From contig WPIO01000126.1 in assembly GCA_009760855.2 (NCBI GenBank), forward strand, positions 614,001 through 678,000: a stretch of DNA of 64,000 nucleotides, in the 5' to 3' direction. Source of the stretch: Cristatella mucedo. Lineage: Eukaryota; Bryozoa; Phylactolaemata; Cristatellidae. The position numbers and the translations under genes are program-made. Below, in pieces: positions 39,512 through 51,566 of this stretch; position 1 is the first letter of the stretch; the number at the start of each line of letters is the position of its first letter. Under the pieces are notes generated by a model. The model worked only from the letters and a program-made list of their open reading frames with translations, searched no databases and was not told where the DNA came from.

Positions 39512-42010
39512 TGTATCTCCGTCAGTAACTCCACAAAGTCATAAAGACCATGTGGACGATACGCAGGAGAGTTTCGTATAGCGCACTCACAGCCTAAGCG
39601 GCTTTCGGTACGCATTCGGTAGCCAACAGACTTCGTCTCACGCAACAAAGAGAAAGTGGGAAGCAAAGCAGAGTTAGGAGAGCAGTTGAGGTAGTGAGTA
39701 GCATAGAAGTAGCAGTTCAGGACCACTGAAAAAGATGTGCCATAGTCGGCAGTTGGAGAGTAGATGTCGTTGCGCAAGAATTGTGGAAGCGAGTTCCACA
39801 GTCTAGGACCTGCAGAGCTAAAGCTTCTGTCGCCAACTGTCTTTAAGCGGAGGAATGGGACAGCTAATTTATTGTCCACACAGGACCTGAGGGCGCGAAC
39901 AGGCTGAAACTGATGCAGCAGTTCAGCTAGGTACGAAGGAGCCAAGCCGTGGCGGGCCTTGTGGGTCAGCATAAGAACTTTGCTCTGTATCCTTTGCTCA
40001 ACCGGCAACCATCCTAGCTCTTTCAGCAAAGGAGACACGTGCTATACCGCTGGGACTTGAAGACCAGCCTTGCAGCCATATTCTTAGTCCGCTGTAGTGG
40101 CATAATAGCTTTCCTTGGTAGCCCAGCCAAAAGGGAATGACAATAATCAAGCCTAGACAGAACTAAAGAGCTAGCTAAATTTTTTACAAGCCACTGTGGG
40201 AGACAGCTTCTAATCTTGGATAGGGATCGGATGTGATGGCTAGCTGTAGAGGCAGTCTTCTGAATGAAGCTTTTGAAATTGAGGCAGCTGTCGAATACGA
40301 CACCTAGATTTCGAGCACGTGGTGAAGGTCGCACAATAGCATAACCTATTAGAACAGCAAAGCCTTTTAATCCAGCCACACGCTTAGGGTGTCCTATAAG
40401 AAGCAGTTCGGTTTTATCGTCATTTAATTTCAGGAAGTTTTCCGACATCCAGGATCGAATATCGGCAAGGCAAGCATTCAGTTTCTCAGTTGCTGCAGCA
40501 GATTCCGACGGTTTAAATGACAAATACAACTGAGTATCTTCAGCATAGAAGTGATATCCTATTCCATGGGCCTTAATCACTTTTCCCAGAGGGTTCGTAT
40601 AAATGGAGAACAGCAAGGGACCAAGTACAGACCCTTGAGAGACTCCACAGGTGACCCTTCTCTTGCCTGAGACCTGACCCCCACACGACACGGATTGAAC
40701 ACGATCAGACAAGTATGATTTAAACCACGCCAGTGCTCCGTCTGCCAGACCGATCATTGTTCTCAATCGTTCGAGCAGAACTTCGTGATCAATGGTGTCG
40801 AAGGCAGCAGACAGATCTAGCAGAGCTAGGGCAGTGACATTCCCGTCGTCGTTGCCACGTAGAATGTCATTGTTAACATGGAGGAGAGCAGTTTCAGTGG
40901 AGTGCTGCCTCTTGAAACCTGATTGAAATGTTTCTGACATTCCACTATTTTCAATATGTTCAACTAGCTGCTTAGCAACAATTTTTTCAAGAATCTTTGA
41001 TAAGAACGGAAGAAGGGAAGCTGGACGATAGTTTTCTAGGACCTCTGCGTCTAATCCAGGCTTTTTAAGAATAGGTCTAACGATTGCTGATTTGAAGGAC
41101 TTGGGGACGACCCCTTTTCCCAAAGAAGCATTAAAAATCTTGGTCATGGCAGGGCTAAGTTGGTCTGCAAGTGAAGACCACAGAGATGAAGGTATAGGGT
41201 CTTCAGGAGACGAGCTCTTTTTGCTAGACCTTATTAAGGCAGCCACATCACGGGCAGAAACATCAGAGAACCTTCTAAGAAAGGTCACAGGTTGAGGAAT
41301 GGCGATTGCTTTGGTCGGAGGGGGCTTAATGGAGGCACGAATGTGCACAATTTTCCAGTAAATAAGGCTGAAAACTTTTCGGCTGAGCCCTTAATATCTG
41401 GGGAGTCAGACCTGACAGCATTGGCCAGTAAATGGTTTACTGTCTTATAAATCTGTTTAGTGTCCGACTGGCAGGAATTCAGTTTTCTAATGAAAAAAGA
41501 AGCCCTGGCTTTTTTAAGCTTTCGTGTGTAAACACGAAGGAAGTCTTTAAAATTGACTAGGTCTGCCTCAGACCCCGATTTCTTGAAACGACGTTCCAGC
41601 CTGCGCTTAACACGGCGCATCTTAAGGAGTTTTTTTGTAAATTGAAAGGAATCTCGACGACTTTGAACACGGATAGAGCGAACGGGAGCATGCTTGTCAA
41701 GAGCACTCCTGAGTGTCATGTTCATCGCATCTGTGAAGGTATCGAGGCTGCCGGTCGAGTCTGAATGCAGATCAAGAAGGCCTGCATCACAAACAGATTT
41801 CAAAAACTTGTCCATGTCAATGCTTTGTAAGTTACGTCGTTTGGCAAATTCGACATTGCCCTGCACGTACGAGGGAGCAGGAACAGTAAACGAGGCCCGC
41901 TAGAACGTGTTTTTTGCATTTCTTTTGTGGTGGAGCTACTTTGAAGCAATTTGAGTAGCTTTTTATAGTGATTTGTAGCTTTGTCCCCGGCGCCAGAAGG
42001 TCCCACTAAG
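39512..42010 (-). mobile_element. LINE family 1, longest copy
   Basis: This is the most complete copy. Overlapping minus-strand frames run 42006-41800, 41866-41285, 41348-40023 and 40038-39487, so at least three frameshifts break the ORF. Motifs in order: FSALFTGKL, KPGLDAEVLENYRPASLLPF, FQSGFKRQHSTETAL, LDLSAAFDTIDHEVLL, GSVLGPLLFSIYTNPL, HFYAEDTQLYLS, LNDDKTELLLIG, NLGVVFDS, LSRLDYCHSLLAGLP, KARHGLAP, GDRSFSSAGPRLWNSLP. The catalytic YADD reads YAED (near 40540). The 5' endonuclease region is absent. Confidence 0.88.
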
Positions 42011-42060
42011 CCTCTGCTTTACAGCATATGTCAAGTGGCAAGAAAAGAGAATCAGTCCCC

Positions 42061-42102
42061 TGATGATGATGATGATGATGATGTGTGTGTGTGTTTGTGT
42101 GT
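42061..42102. repeat. (GAT)n/(GT)n microsatellite
   Basis: Eight GAT-type units run into a GT tract, directly upstream of the LINE family 1 copy on its 5' side. Confidence 0.9.
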
Positions 42103-42530
42103 CAAATTAAAATTATTATTATTAATAAGCTGAGAACAAAACATTATCGTGACATTGTATATTTATGTTGTATATGTCTTTCTGGAAAAATAATGGATAA
42201 GCATTACTCTATTACTCTTCCAACTATACACAATAAATAAGTCATATGCATGAATGCCTTAACAAAAAAGTTATGACCACCTGGGGCACACTGCATATTA
42301 AACATTTTCCACCGTGATAGGGGTTGGTAAAATCTCTTATCGATACAGCTTATGATGCAGTTTGGCCCCAATATTTACGAAGCCTTATCATCACGGTGTC
42401 CAATTCGCAAAACTGCTTCTCAAACGGGAGTGGGGGTAACTCCACCAACACAAATTCGGCATCTAGCTGGCATCGCCCAAAACCAAGAGAGATTGGGGCG
42501 ACAAAATATGCTCCTGCACATTTGTCTCTA

Positions 42531-42698
42531 TCACCGCCGAACCCAGCTTAATATAAAATAAACTAAGAAAAAGGCGATCACAGAAAAAACAACAAAGTAG
42601 CAGATAATTTTCCTGTTGTTTTTTCCGGAGGCGACCATGTTCCCAATGCGCTTCATGCTTCCCGACAACAACCCGGTCGTTGAGTCAAAATCACCATC
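42531..42698 (-). CDS. BET1L: BET1-like last coding exon
   Basis: Residues 64-118 and stop TGA. The acceptor is GTGTTTTAG. It encodes DGDFDSTTGLLSGSMKRIGN, the end of the SNARE motif, and the C-terminal membrane anchor. It is separated from exon 3 by 3952 bp. Confidence 0.94.
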   Translation of the reverse strand, partial: DGDFDSTTGLLSGSMKRIGNMVASGKNNRKIICYFVVFSVIAFFLVYFILSWVRR

Positions 42699-45600
42699 CT
42701 AAAACACAAGTCGAAAGAAGGTTATTCAATCGCATTAGCTGACCTCAATGCTGCAACAAAATATCCACTCTCCAACCTACCTTGCAGAGCCCTAATGAAG
42801 ATTAAAGCAGACGTGACCTACAGAATGTCCACGGGCTTCACTCATTGCAAACATGTTGGCAACATGAAATAAAGAAAAGTATTCGAGAGGTGGAAAGGCC
42901 CAGTTGGTGAATACAAATGAGACAAATGAGCTGGCAAGATAGCTTGCCACAAACTGAATAGAGTTTAAAAGGATCCCTCATCTGTAAATTACTGACTAAA
43001 TATGTAAAACCCTTGCCGACTCACACTTTTATTACACAAAAGGATATGGTGGCACCACAACATGAATGTGGCTTGGGGTGCCAGCGCCAATGAAGTGGAG
43101 GCTGATTTACAAATTGGAACAGTTTGATAAACCAGAGCAATCTGACAAAAACTAGTATACTGTTTAACAGGTCTTTTTTTAGCTAGATCATTTGCTGCAA
43201 ATTGAGAGCACCATCTGAAGCTTGTCAAGCAAATGATGGTCATAATCAACTGCATGGATAACAAAAACGCAACACGATCTGACAGCCTACATGTCACTAA
43301 CGACTCAAGAAGGCAGGTCTACCGAGAACAAAGCTTAGAAGCATCTTCTCTCTCCCGCCCCGAAAAAATACCTCATGCCAAAGCCTGCAGCTAACCACAG
43401 CAAGAGGCCAGTAACCAGAGACGCGATCAGGGAGCGCGAAGACAAAATCGGACTCCACCCAGATAGCGAAAAAAGACTTGCTGACTATGAAGCTGTTTGT
43501 CTGGTGTGGGCTAAAGCAAGATGAAAATACGGTAAGGCAGTGCACCACCGACGGGCAACTAGATATGACACGACTTAAAAAACAGGGAAACAGAAGAATA
43601 GGCATCGTGGTATCGAGCTGGCCAATGGCATGCTTTATAGAATCCTGGGCATTATGACAGAGGATATATGTTTAGACCTCCTCCAGATCTGCTACAAGCA
43701 CATCCTGTGTCCACTGGACAGCTCCAAGCAAACAAACGTACAGTAATTGTTGTGAGCGATTTACACTGCTGGAGTCAATCTCTGGACTTAACAGGACACA
43801 TTATCTGCTGACACAATTTTCGAGAGCTTGCAATTCAGTTCGGAGAGGCTTACCTCAACGTTAGAGAGCTATTTGTTTGAACAACGAGTGGGTGTGACAT
43901 GTAGCTGCTAACCGTGGTGGCATGAACTATTTTAATTTCTATTGACAGGAAACATTTCTCCTGATCCTCTCCTCTTCCTCTTTTCTCTTATTGGGGTCTG
44001 TCGCTCAAATCCATACCTCTGATGTCAATCTATGAGCAATGGGAAAGACGAGACAGCTAATAATTCCTAGCAATGACCTGCTGTGAAGCCCCGTGAAGAA
44101 GCATGCAGGTTTTCGAGGTGAAGGTGCAAACTGATGCTGAAAACCAAGTTCCGATACTCCGCACGACTGCCGGCCACTGCGTGAATAAAGGTTCTGGTAA
44201 CAAAACCGTTATCAATGAAGCACATTCGGATTCAGCATTTCACATCAGCTTGGCGATGAGATTGGGACACAAATACATTGCAAAGATGGTCTTCAAATAG
44301 GATGGACTCGTAGATGTCAGCCCTTGCGAGGTCAGAGAACAGTCAACACTTGTGGGACAGTACGGGCTGACTATGCAGCACAACCTCGATAGACCAACCT
44401 CAAATACATGAGACGACGTACTATAAGACCCAGTGTTATCGGGGACACGATGATATCCTGGAGAAACAAACTTATATAGGACCTCATCAACTGGATAGGA
44501 GACAAATGATGCTCTTGGGCCTCCATAATCAACGAGGAAAGTAACAGCTCAACATAATCTCGAGCTATTTAGCTCTACCCTTGGCTGCCTGCTAGACAGC
44601 ACACTCAAGCCAGGAGTTGGCTGGGTGGGTACCACCTGTGGCAGGTCATCACATCATTGCACGGTCTGGATTCAAGCCTTGTGCCATCCAAGTGAAGTGT
44701 CCTACATATGCTTACATGTGCTGACATTGCGTATGGTTTTACCTCTATCATCATATCCTCATCAGCTGACACTCTTGCTTTCAATAATACGAAAAAGCCT
44801 AGAATGTAATTTAGTTCATTTGCGGTGGTGTATAAATACTTTACACACAAACATACTAGCTGATTCAGCAGCCTCTTTTTGTAGAGTGGCAGAAGAGCCT
44901 TGAAGGCTATCACCACCGATTGCAGCAGCAATAAAGGATCGCACACCGAAGGACTCGGACCCACGAACTCGCTCCCATGCTCGTGCGATTTTTTAGCTAC
45001 CTAGATGGCTTAAGCAAGTGTCAACTAATAGGAATTGAACAGCTTTTAAAAATAGCTGCAGACAAACTGGTTTCAAACTGAAATGAACTGGTGGCACAAT
45101 AGTGGTTCTAGAATCGTAACTCAAATGGTAGTCAAATGCAAAGTAAAAATGCACAAACTGATAGTACGACAGAGCATACTAGACATAATAAGTCCTACAT
45201 TGTCATCTCTTGACTACTGATAGGACGGCTCCAGCACTCTCAACAGCATTACATGCTATGGCGATGCCGGTTATGCTCGCAGGCATAACAATATAACAAT
45301 AATAATACATTTGTTATAGCACCCTCAAAGAACCGAATCTCTTTCTAGGCACTTTACATTTGCTGCAAAGGAAGCACTATCGAATGGTTAGTGGTAGCAT
45401 GCTCAATGACAACAAGCATAACATGGTTAGGGGTGACTTGCACAGGGTCAGCATCCACATATGGTTAGCGACAGCATGCAGTGTCAGCACGCATAAGCAT
45501 ACAAAAGACGAATCACACGGACCCACTAAATACTGTGACAAATAGATGCGTTTAGCTTCTTTTTAAATGTGGTCAAGTCAGAGGATGTCATGATGCCAGT

Positions 45601-46956
45601 CGGAAGTGAGTTCCAGCCATTGTATGTCTACACTGGGCCTGAACAAGTTAAAGCTTGTTTTGGAAATGGATTACCAGTCTCGAAATCTCCCATCTTACGA
45701 TAGTGGCAAGAATCTGTGAAAACGTTTATGTTTCATAATGCAAATTGGTCCAATTCAGCTGAACGTCATTTATCGTTGACAGAAGATGGCAGAAGTCGGT
45801 TATGATAAAGACTCAATAATAACAGGTCTCGGCCGGTTTCGATCAGCCCAGCAGTGGCTAAAGGAAATCGCTGCATACGGTCGAAGGGCTTCCTCTCATA
45901 TGACATAACAGCTTCGTTGCAAGATTAAACAAAGCCGTCAGCAAGTGGTATTTTGCTTTGGTACTTATCAACCAAGATTGGAGGACCGATCGAATAAGTG
46001 CATCACCACCCAGATGGGTATAATTTAGACGTTCATCGATTAATTAAAAACATCGAATGATGGCAGTTAACACCGACATTAACGTAGGTGGGATCGGTCT
46101 AAGCTTAGACTTGAAGATGTCAAAATTTAAAAATGTGGATAACTTTGAAACGTCGAGATAAAGCGAGCCGTTAGGTCGCACAATCCGTTTGCTACGTTTT
46201 TCGGCAGTCCTGATGAGATCTCCACTAGCGTAGTGACGCTAGAATAGTGACTATATTGCCCGATCAACACCCTATGCGACTGAATAGAGATACAGTTTTC
46301 TTAGGGCGCTATACAAATGAATTATATATATTATATAACTAACTTCTTCTGTACTAGGATGGCGTAACAGCGAAGCAATTTAGGTCACATGGAGCTTTGC
46401 CACTGTTTAGTAAAGCGGATAGGTCTTAAACGTCCACATGAAATGACAAGCACTCCGGAATGAGTCATCGACGAACCACAGATGCAATGACGAGACAGTC
46501 GCGTGCAGGACAACAACCGACCCAGCGGAAGAGAACCGTCTGAAAATCTAGCCCAAATATTCCACATCCCGTCTCTCGCAGAAGGCTCAGCACGGACAAC
46601 AGGCAGGCTTCCAAGCTACAGAGCAAATCGAAATCCGCTCGGTCGCTTACCATATTGTCAAGTGACTTGTTCTGGTCTTTAGTTTCCATTTCGATATCAA
46701 ACGCAAGCTAAAAATGTATGCCAACACTGATAAATTGGCGAACGCTGAACCGCGTGACGGGGCCAATGTGCGTGGCAGAGAGCTTACCGACTTCAGCCTG
46801 GAAACTTTGCCCGAAAGCATTTCAGTACGCAGTTGATTCTCCCGGTCAAGAGCATCCTCTGACGCTCCTGTATCCGAGAAATACTCATCGCTAGCATTCC
46901 GCACAGGCGCTCAGGTCGGTAACTAGCAATGGCGTGGAAGTCTTACCGCGGCTCAT
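42531..46956 (-). CDS. BET1L: BET1/BET1L-type Qc-SNARE, gene span
   Basis: Bet1-type SNAREs are tail-anchored Qc-SNAREs that pair with syntaxin, Qb and R-SNAREs in ER-Golgi or intra-Golgi fusion. Four coding exons join in frame: 46956-46947, 46909-46788, 46707-46651 and 42698-42531, giving 118 residues, the family's usual size. Residues 24-44 (LDRENQLRTEMLSGKVSRLK) and 45-63 (LAFDIEMETKDQNKSLDNM) resemble GS15/BET1L most; DFDSTTGLL resembles BET1. The SNARE motif runs about 24-90 and a hydrophobic anchor about 94-113 (IICYFVVFSVIAFFLVYFIL), followed by SWVRR. The zero-layer position appears to be Asp66 rather than Gln. Intron 3 (3.95 kb) holds SINE and LINE fragments. BET1 versus BET1L is not settled. 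Confidence 0.9.
44856..44972 (-). mobile_element. SINE-A copy, head truncated
   Basis: Minus-strand text has a B box (CGTGGGTCCGAGTCC), GATAGCCTTCAAGGCTCTTC and 3' end GAGGCTGCTGAATCAGCTAG. It lies in intron 3 of the BET1-like gene. Confidence 0.75.
45290..45640 (-). mobile_element. LINE family 2, 3' end fragment
   Basis: (AATAAT)n, GCACCCTCAAAGAACCGAAT and TTTCTAGGCACTTTACATTT mark the tail. The following text (GGTTAGGGGTGACTTGCACA, AAATGTGGTCAAGTCAGAGG) closely matches 240-420, so both are copies of one 3' UTR. Confidence 0.8.
46268..46340 (+). mobile_element. SINE-B tail fragment
   Basis: GCGACTGAATAGAGATACAG and TTAGGGCGCTATACAAATGA with an AT-rich end match the SINE-B tail at 24220-24275. 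The tRNA head is missing. Confidence 0.6.
46651..46707 (-). CDS. BET1L: BET1-like exon 3
   Basis: Residues 45-63, 57 nt, phase 0 at both ends. The acceptor is CATTTTTAG and the donor is ATG/GTAAGC. It encodes LAFDIEMETKDQNKSLDNM, the middle of the SNARE motif. Confidence 0.92.
46788..46909 (-). CDS. BET1L: BET1-like exon 2
   Basis: Residues 4-44. The acceptor GACCTGAG is weak and the donor TCG/GTAAGC is good. It encodes an acidic N-terminus and the first SNARE-motif heptads (LDRENQ, KVSRLKS). Confidence 0.88.
46947..46956 (-). CDS. BET1L: BET1-like exon 1 (start codon exon)
   Basis: It contains only ATG AGC CGC G before the donor GTAAGA. The ATG has A at -3. Reading on without splicing meets a stop, and joining to exon 2 across 37 nt restores frame. 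An intron this short is unusual, so the start is the least certain part of the gene. Confidence 0.55.
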
Positions 46957-47384
46957 TCTGCTATTCCAGGACATAGCGCAGTGCAACGATAATTACATCC
47001 GCCCTGTTGGCACAGCGACTCAAGTTACCACTGTTGTTTGTAGCCCAACCCCCGCCGTTTGTCATCTGTCATTGTCATTGCGTTCAACGTGCTGTTCAGA
47101 GAGCACTGAGCTGAAAATGTAATAAACCAAGTTGAGCGTTGATCTGCAGGCCCTTAAAGTTTGGCACGTTTCACCAAACTATGCGCGTCCAAGTCTCGAT
47201 ACTGATGTGTGTGCCTGCTGTTGTGATTAGCGCGAACGCCTCACCCGTGGCCAATGGTTTTGCCATTGGCACAGCTCGGCGTCCTCTAGGAAAGTGATTC
47301 GTGCCCATCGCGAGTCAGCTGTTACTTTTATGCTGACTATAATCAGCTGTATTTTTTATTTAAACCATCGGAATCTGCTGCAGC

Positions 47385-48235
47385 GATCTAAAAACTGAAT
47401 GTTTGCCTTGTAGACATTCGATCCTGGAACTTTACGACGATACAACGGAACTGCTACTTATAGAACACCCCAAGTGATCGGAGAAGACTTTGATCATCTA
47501 ATAGGTGGTTCTGTTGAGAAACTTTGCCGTGTACTCGGAATTCAGGTGTCGTCTTTGACATCTGCATAAATTTTAAAAGCTTCATTAAGAAGACCGCCTC
47601 CACTGCTAGCCATCTCGTCCGATCACTATCTAGGATTAGGGACTGTCAACCACGGAGAGTTGCAATAATTTGAACTAGCTACCTGATTTCGTCTCGGCTA
47701 GATCTTTGCAATTCCATTTTAGCTGGGCTACCAAAAAACCCCACAAGGCCGCTGCAGCCGGCGATGAATATGGCTACAAGGCTAGTTTACAAATCCTAGA
47801 GGTTTGACAGTGTGTCTCATTTGCCGAAAGACCTCTCTTCGTGGCCCCAGATCTTGCGTGGACATTAAATTAACTGTTCCGCACCTCCGCTTATGGACCG
47901 TTGGCGACAGAATCTTGCGCTCTGCAGGTCCTAGACTGTGGAACTTACTTCCACAATTCGTACGCAGCGACATCTACTCTCCTGCCGCCCAAAGTGGCGC
48001 ATCCTTTTCGGCGGTCCTGGGCTGCTACTTCCATGCTACTACCCACCTCAACTGCCCTTATGACTCAGCTATGCTTCTCACTTTCTCTTTGTTTCGTGAG
48101 ATGCAGTCTGTTGGTTTATGGCTACCGAATGCGTACCGAAAGCCGCTTGGGCTTTGAGTGCACTGTAGAGACTCCTTCGTAACACCCACTTTGTTTTTGT
48201 GAAGTTGCAAACGGAGATACGTTGCATTAAATTAC
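47385..48235 (+). mobile_element. LINE family 1, internally deleted copy
   Basis: Frames encode FNSFIKKTAST-like text, SRLDLCNSILAGLP, MATRLVYKS, then after a deletion the GPRLWNLLPQF block (47804-48157) and the 3' end, with a short ATTA-type tail. Confidence 0.75.
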
Positions 48236-48240
48236 ATATA

Positions 48241-49895
48241 GGCTTTTATAATGCAACTCATTTGTACAGTGCACTGCGGGAATTAATTCTTTATCTAGGC
48301 TATTCACATTGCCTCATGTGCCGATCATGCACATGTTCAAGCACACGACCTTGCTCCTAACGGCGAGCACCTTACCTTTAGGCTCCGCGATTGGCAAGGA
48401 ACTGCCTCGATTGCCACCTGCTCTACTTTTGGGCCAGTCCTTATAGAGGGACACTGTACGTTCACCGAGCTTCTCGAGAATGTATGCCAGTATTTGCACT
48501 ATCCATAGACGACCCGAGGGCCTTGATGTTCGTCGGAGGTGACGTGTTGCATTCAGGCCTAAGTGAGATGGATGTCCTTCCTGTCGATTCAAGTGCACCT
48601 CGAGAAGAAAATCGATGGCTGTCGGCGGTCTTCTCGAGACGCACTTTTCCATGCTTACTCAGAGGCCGGCCCCTTGCATTTTTGCCGGCACGGCGTGAGA
48701 CTATGCGTATAAGAAACCTGGTCTTTCCCGTCATAAATCTGTCATCCTGGTAGCATTATTCCACAACTATCTCGTGAATAGCACGGGCCCAAATAGGCGA
48801 CATTTTTGTATAATTCATTGTATGTCTTAATAGTTACACAAGCTTTGAGCGCATCCTCAAGCTCAATCTGCCGAAACGCATGAAGCAATTGAGCTGTGAA
48901 AACGAGGCCACCGTTTAATTTCTCTTCTAGATCGCCTGTCCACTACTCTGGATACGTGTCAACAATTAGCTGGGCGGTCTGCGTCGCTTAGTAGTCATCA
49001 CATTGGTAGATCAAGCTTTCAGGCTAAATTATTACACTTCCGACGTCGGCCATTTTTCATCGAGCCTCGAAAAATGACTCCTTGGAGTGCAATTTGTTTA
49101 GTTCGGCCTATAAACTCTCGCATATTGGAAATGGCATAATACATTCTCTTGAACTTACAACTTTCCTTTGACACCGTTGAACTTACCTAACGTATCGTTG
49201 ATGAGAGTGTCGTGCTTTGAAAGTGGAGCTCCGATGTTCGGTTAAGGAATGTGCAGATAACGTCAGAATTATATCTCCACTTAGGATCGAAATACGCTAA
49301 TCTAGCTAAAAAAGGTCAAAGTAATTTTAGGCAAAGCAAAGAAGTCGGAAGCCGGAAACTGCTTTCTCGATATTTAGCCCGTGCATGGTTTATGCCGAAC
49401 GGAGAGATCTGCTTAGCAGCACCGTTTGGGCGAAGCCACATCAGGTACAAGCAGCTGTATGACCTACTGTTATAATTTAATGCCGATATTCGTTTGTGCC
49501 ATCTCGGGTGATCAGGAAGCCCAAAAGCGGAATTTGAATCAGGACTTGCTGTGAAAATGTCATGTTCGAATGGGTTGGAAGCAGCACGTATCGCCGTGAT
49601 AAAGATAAAAACGAGCTCTCTTATTTCAAGGTCCAGTCTGAAGTCCGACTCTAAAGTCAGAAGCTTCGTGAAGATCTTCACGGCGTAAAAGAGCTTGACA
49701 GAAACTCTTGGGGAATCCTACGGTAAATGATCAAAGTTAATTTATTTAGCAAAATTATAATAAATATAATACAAATACATTTTGCAACGCGCCATCTGAT
49801 AACAAATCCGGTTGCTTTTAAGCCCACTGCAAAAGATGAAATAGCTTAGAGTTAATGACAAGCAACATATCACGGTCAGAAAAGCATGCAAAGGC
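48241..49895. other. unassigned sequence
   Basis: No gene is recognised. Frames on both strands at 48314-48753 are open for over 100 codons but lack motifs and compete with each other. Confidence 0.35.
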
Positions 49896-49899
49896 ATAT

Positions 49900-50340
49900 A
49901 AAAGGGCACTCGGGGTCACCCGTTCGTTTGACCACTAGGTTGTAGCATGCACGTAATCGTACACAGGTAAGCCGATGAAGCATGAAGGAAAAATAAGCCC
50001 GGTTCACTGTGGTGCCGGGAAAGCTGCGCCGAGCAGATGAGTCTTGATCTGAGACCCTAATAATGCTTGTGCTGGCGGTTACAGATGGAGGGCGCCACCT
50101 CAAGACTTCCGGTGCAAAAAGGGCTGAAAGCCCGATCGCAGAAACATTTCATTTTATGGCGATGAACAGTAAGACGATTGGAAGCCGGAGTAGCGGGTAG
50201 TGGGAGAGCGAACTATAGATGCAAGGAGGTCAAGGATAGGTAGGTTAGTGCGAGCGAGTGAAGGGACTTGAAATCCAGACTGAGAATCTTGAAGTTGATT
50301 CGATGCTCGATGGCGAGCTAGTGGAGCTCATATTAAAGTG
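49900..50340 (-). mobile_element. possible LINE 3' fragment
   Basis: The antisense text (GGTAGGTTAGTGCGAGCGAG, CTTGAAGTTGATTCGATGCT) is typical of the C-terminal RT region of CR1/L2-like LINEs. No clear tail is seen. Confidence 0.35.
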
Positions 50341-50344
50341 ACAA

Positions 50345-51514
50345 CAGTTCGCTCGTGTTCATGCAATGCAAACGTAAAGCAAATACAATGCGAAATAATG
50401 GCGAAATAGTGCAGCAAACTCGCGACGTGCCTGAGAAATGCTGGCACACGAGCCACAACGATCTGCCTCGCCGCGGCTGCAGCTCCCACTGGAGGAAACG
50501 ACCGTCCTACGTCCTAGCTCGGGGTAGTTCCAGCAGCTTCTCGTCAGGATATCGCCTTTCCCGATATCCCAAAAAGGGTCGGGCGGCGGAAAATATTTGG
50601 CATAGCCAATGGACTCCATTCTTTCGCGGTCCAAGGACGCAACAAAAGCTCTCTGGAGTTGTAAAAAGAAAACCGTGGACACACGGTGACGATTTACGGC
50701 TCTGCTCAGCTCCGGCTTCCAGACCTCCTAAACAGATCCTGCATCACTAACCAGAGCCAATACACAGCCGCCATTGATGCTGGGCTTTCAGTTGCTTATT
50801 GGTATTCACAGTGGCGGCAGAAACGCCGCTAAAGAGTCTTTTGGGGGGGGGGCTGCAGCTTTCTACCTGGATCCTTTTCTGCCGTGGAGCGGCGTCCTTG
50901 GAGGCTGGCCGCCTACGGAAGTAATGCCGCTAGCGCTGACGAGCCAGGTAGCGCCAGGCGGAACTTGGCTCCTGCCCAACTGCCGGCTCTGCCTAGTGCA
51001 GCATGTGCGGAGTAACGGAAGGAGCAGCTGAACAGAAATTGAGAAATAAAAAAAATTCAAATCTATCGGTGGCCGTCTGCCGTGTGAGGGCAGCAACTAA
51101 GGGAACAGATAAATCATGGGCAAATACGAATATTTATATCGCGTGCGATCTGGAACGACTTCTGTGGGTAACCCAAAGTGAAACAGCAGAGGCTGATCGC
51201 CATATTATTTAAAGCACTTTCAATATTAAAACCTTCTCCGTTGTTCACAACTACAACCCTATTCTCGCACCATCTGCTCACACTCCAAAACGTGCCGTGA
51301 CATTCACAACTTTTTTCGTATACAAATAACTTAAGGAAAATCCTCTAGTAGTGACACTTTCTGTATTCGATTAACATCGAAGAGCCTAGCTAACAATAGA
51401 CTGCCAAAATAATAGCAAAGATTCATAGCGCAAAGTAAATTTACAGCGAAGTCAACTGAGGGCGTCAGCCACTAGTTTTCCCAAAGTGCATGAAAAACAG
51501 CTAGTTCTGGCAGC
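50345..51514. other. unassigned sequence with open frames on both strands
   Basis: A minus-strand frame (50682-50359) contains a good acceptor (TTTTCTTTTTACAACTCCAG, exon start 50652), then RAFVASLDRERMESIGYAKY and an aromatic/Pro-rich stretch. A plus-strand frame (50355-50750) covers the same bases. Neither matches a known family. Confidence 0.25.
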
Positions 51515-51566
51515 TTCTTAGTTCAGTGCTGGCCTGTGACATTGTCAGTGCCGGCCTGTGACATTG
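51515..51566. repeat. ~25-bp tandem duplication
   Basis: CAGTGCTGGCCTGTGACATT is followed directly by CAGTGCCGGCCTGTGACATT, one mismatch apart. Confidence 0.85.
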
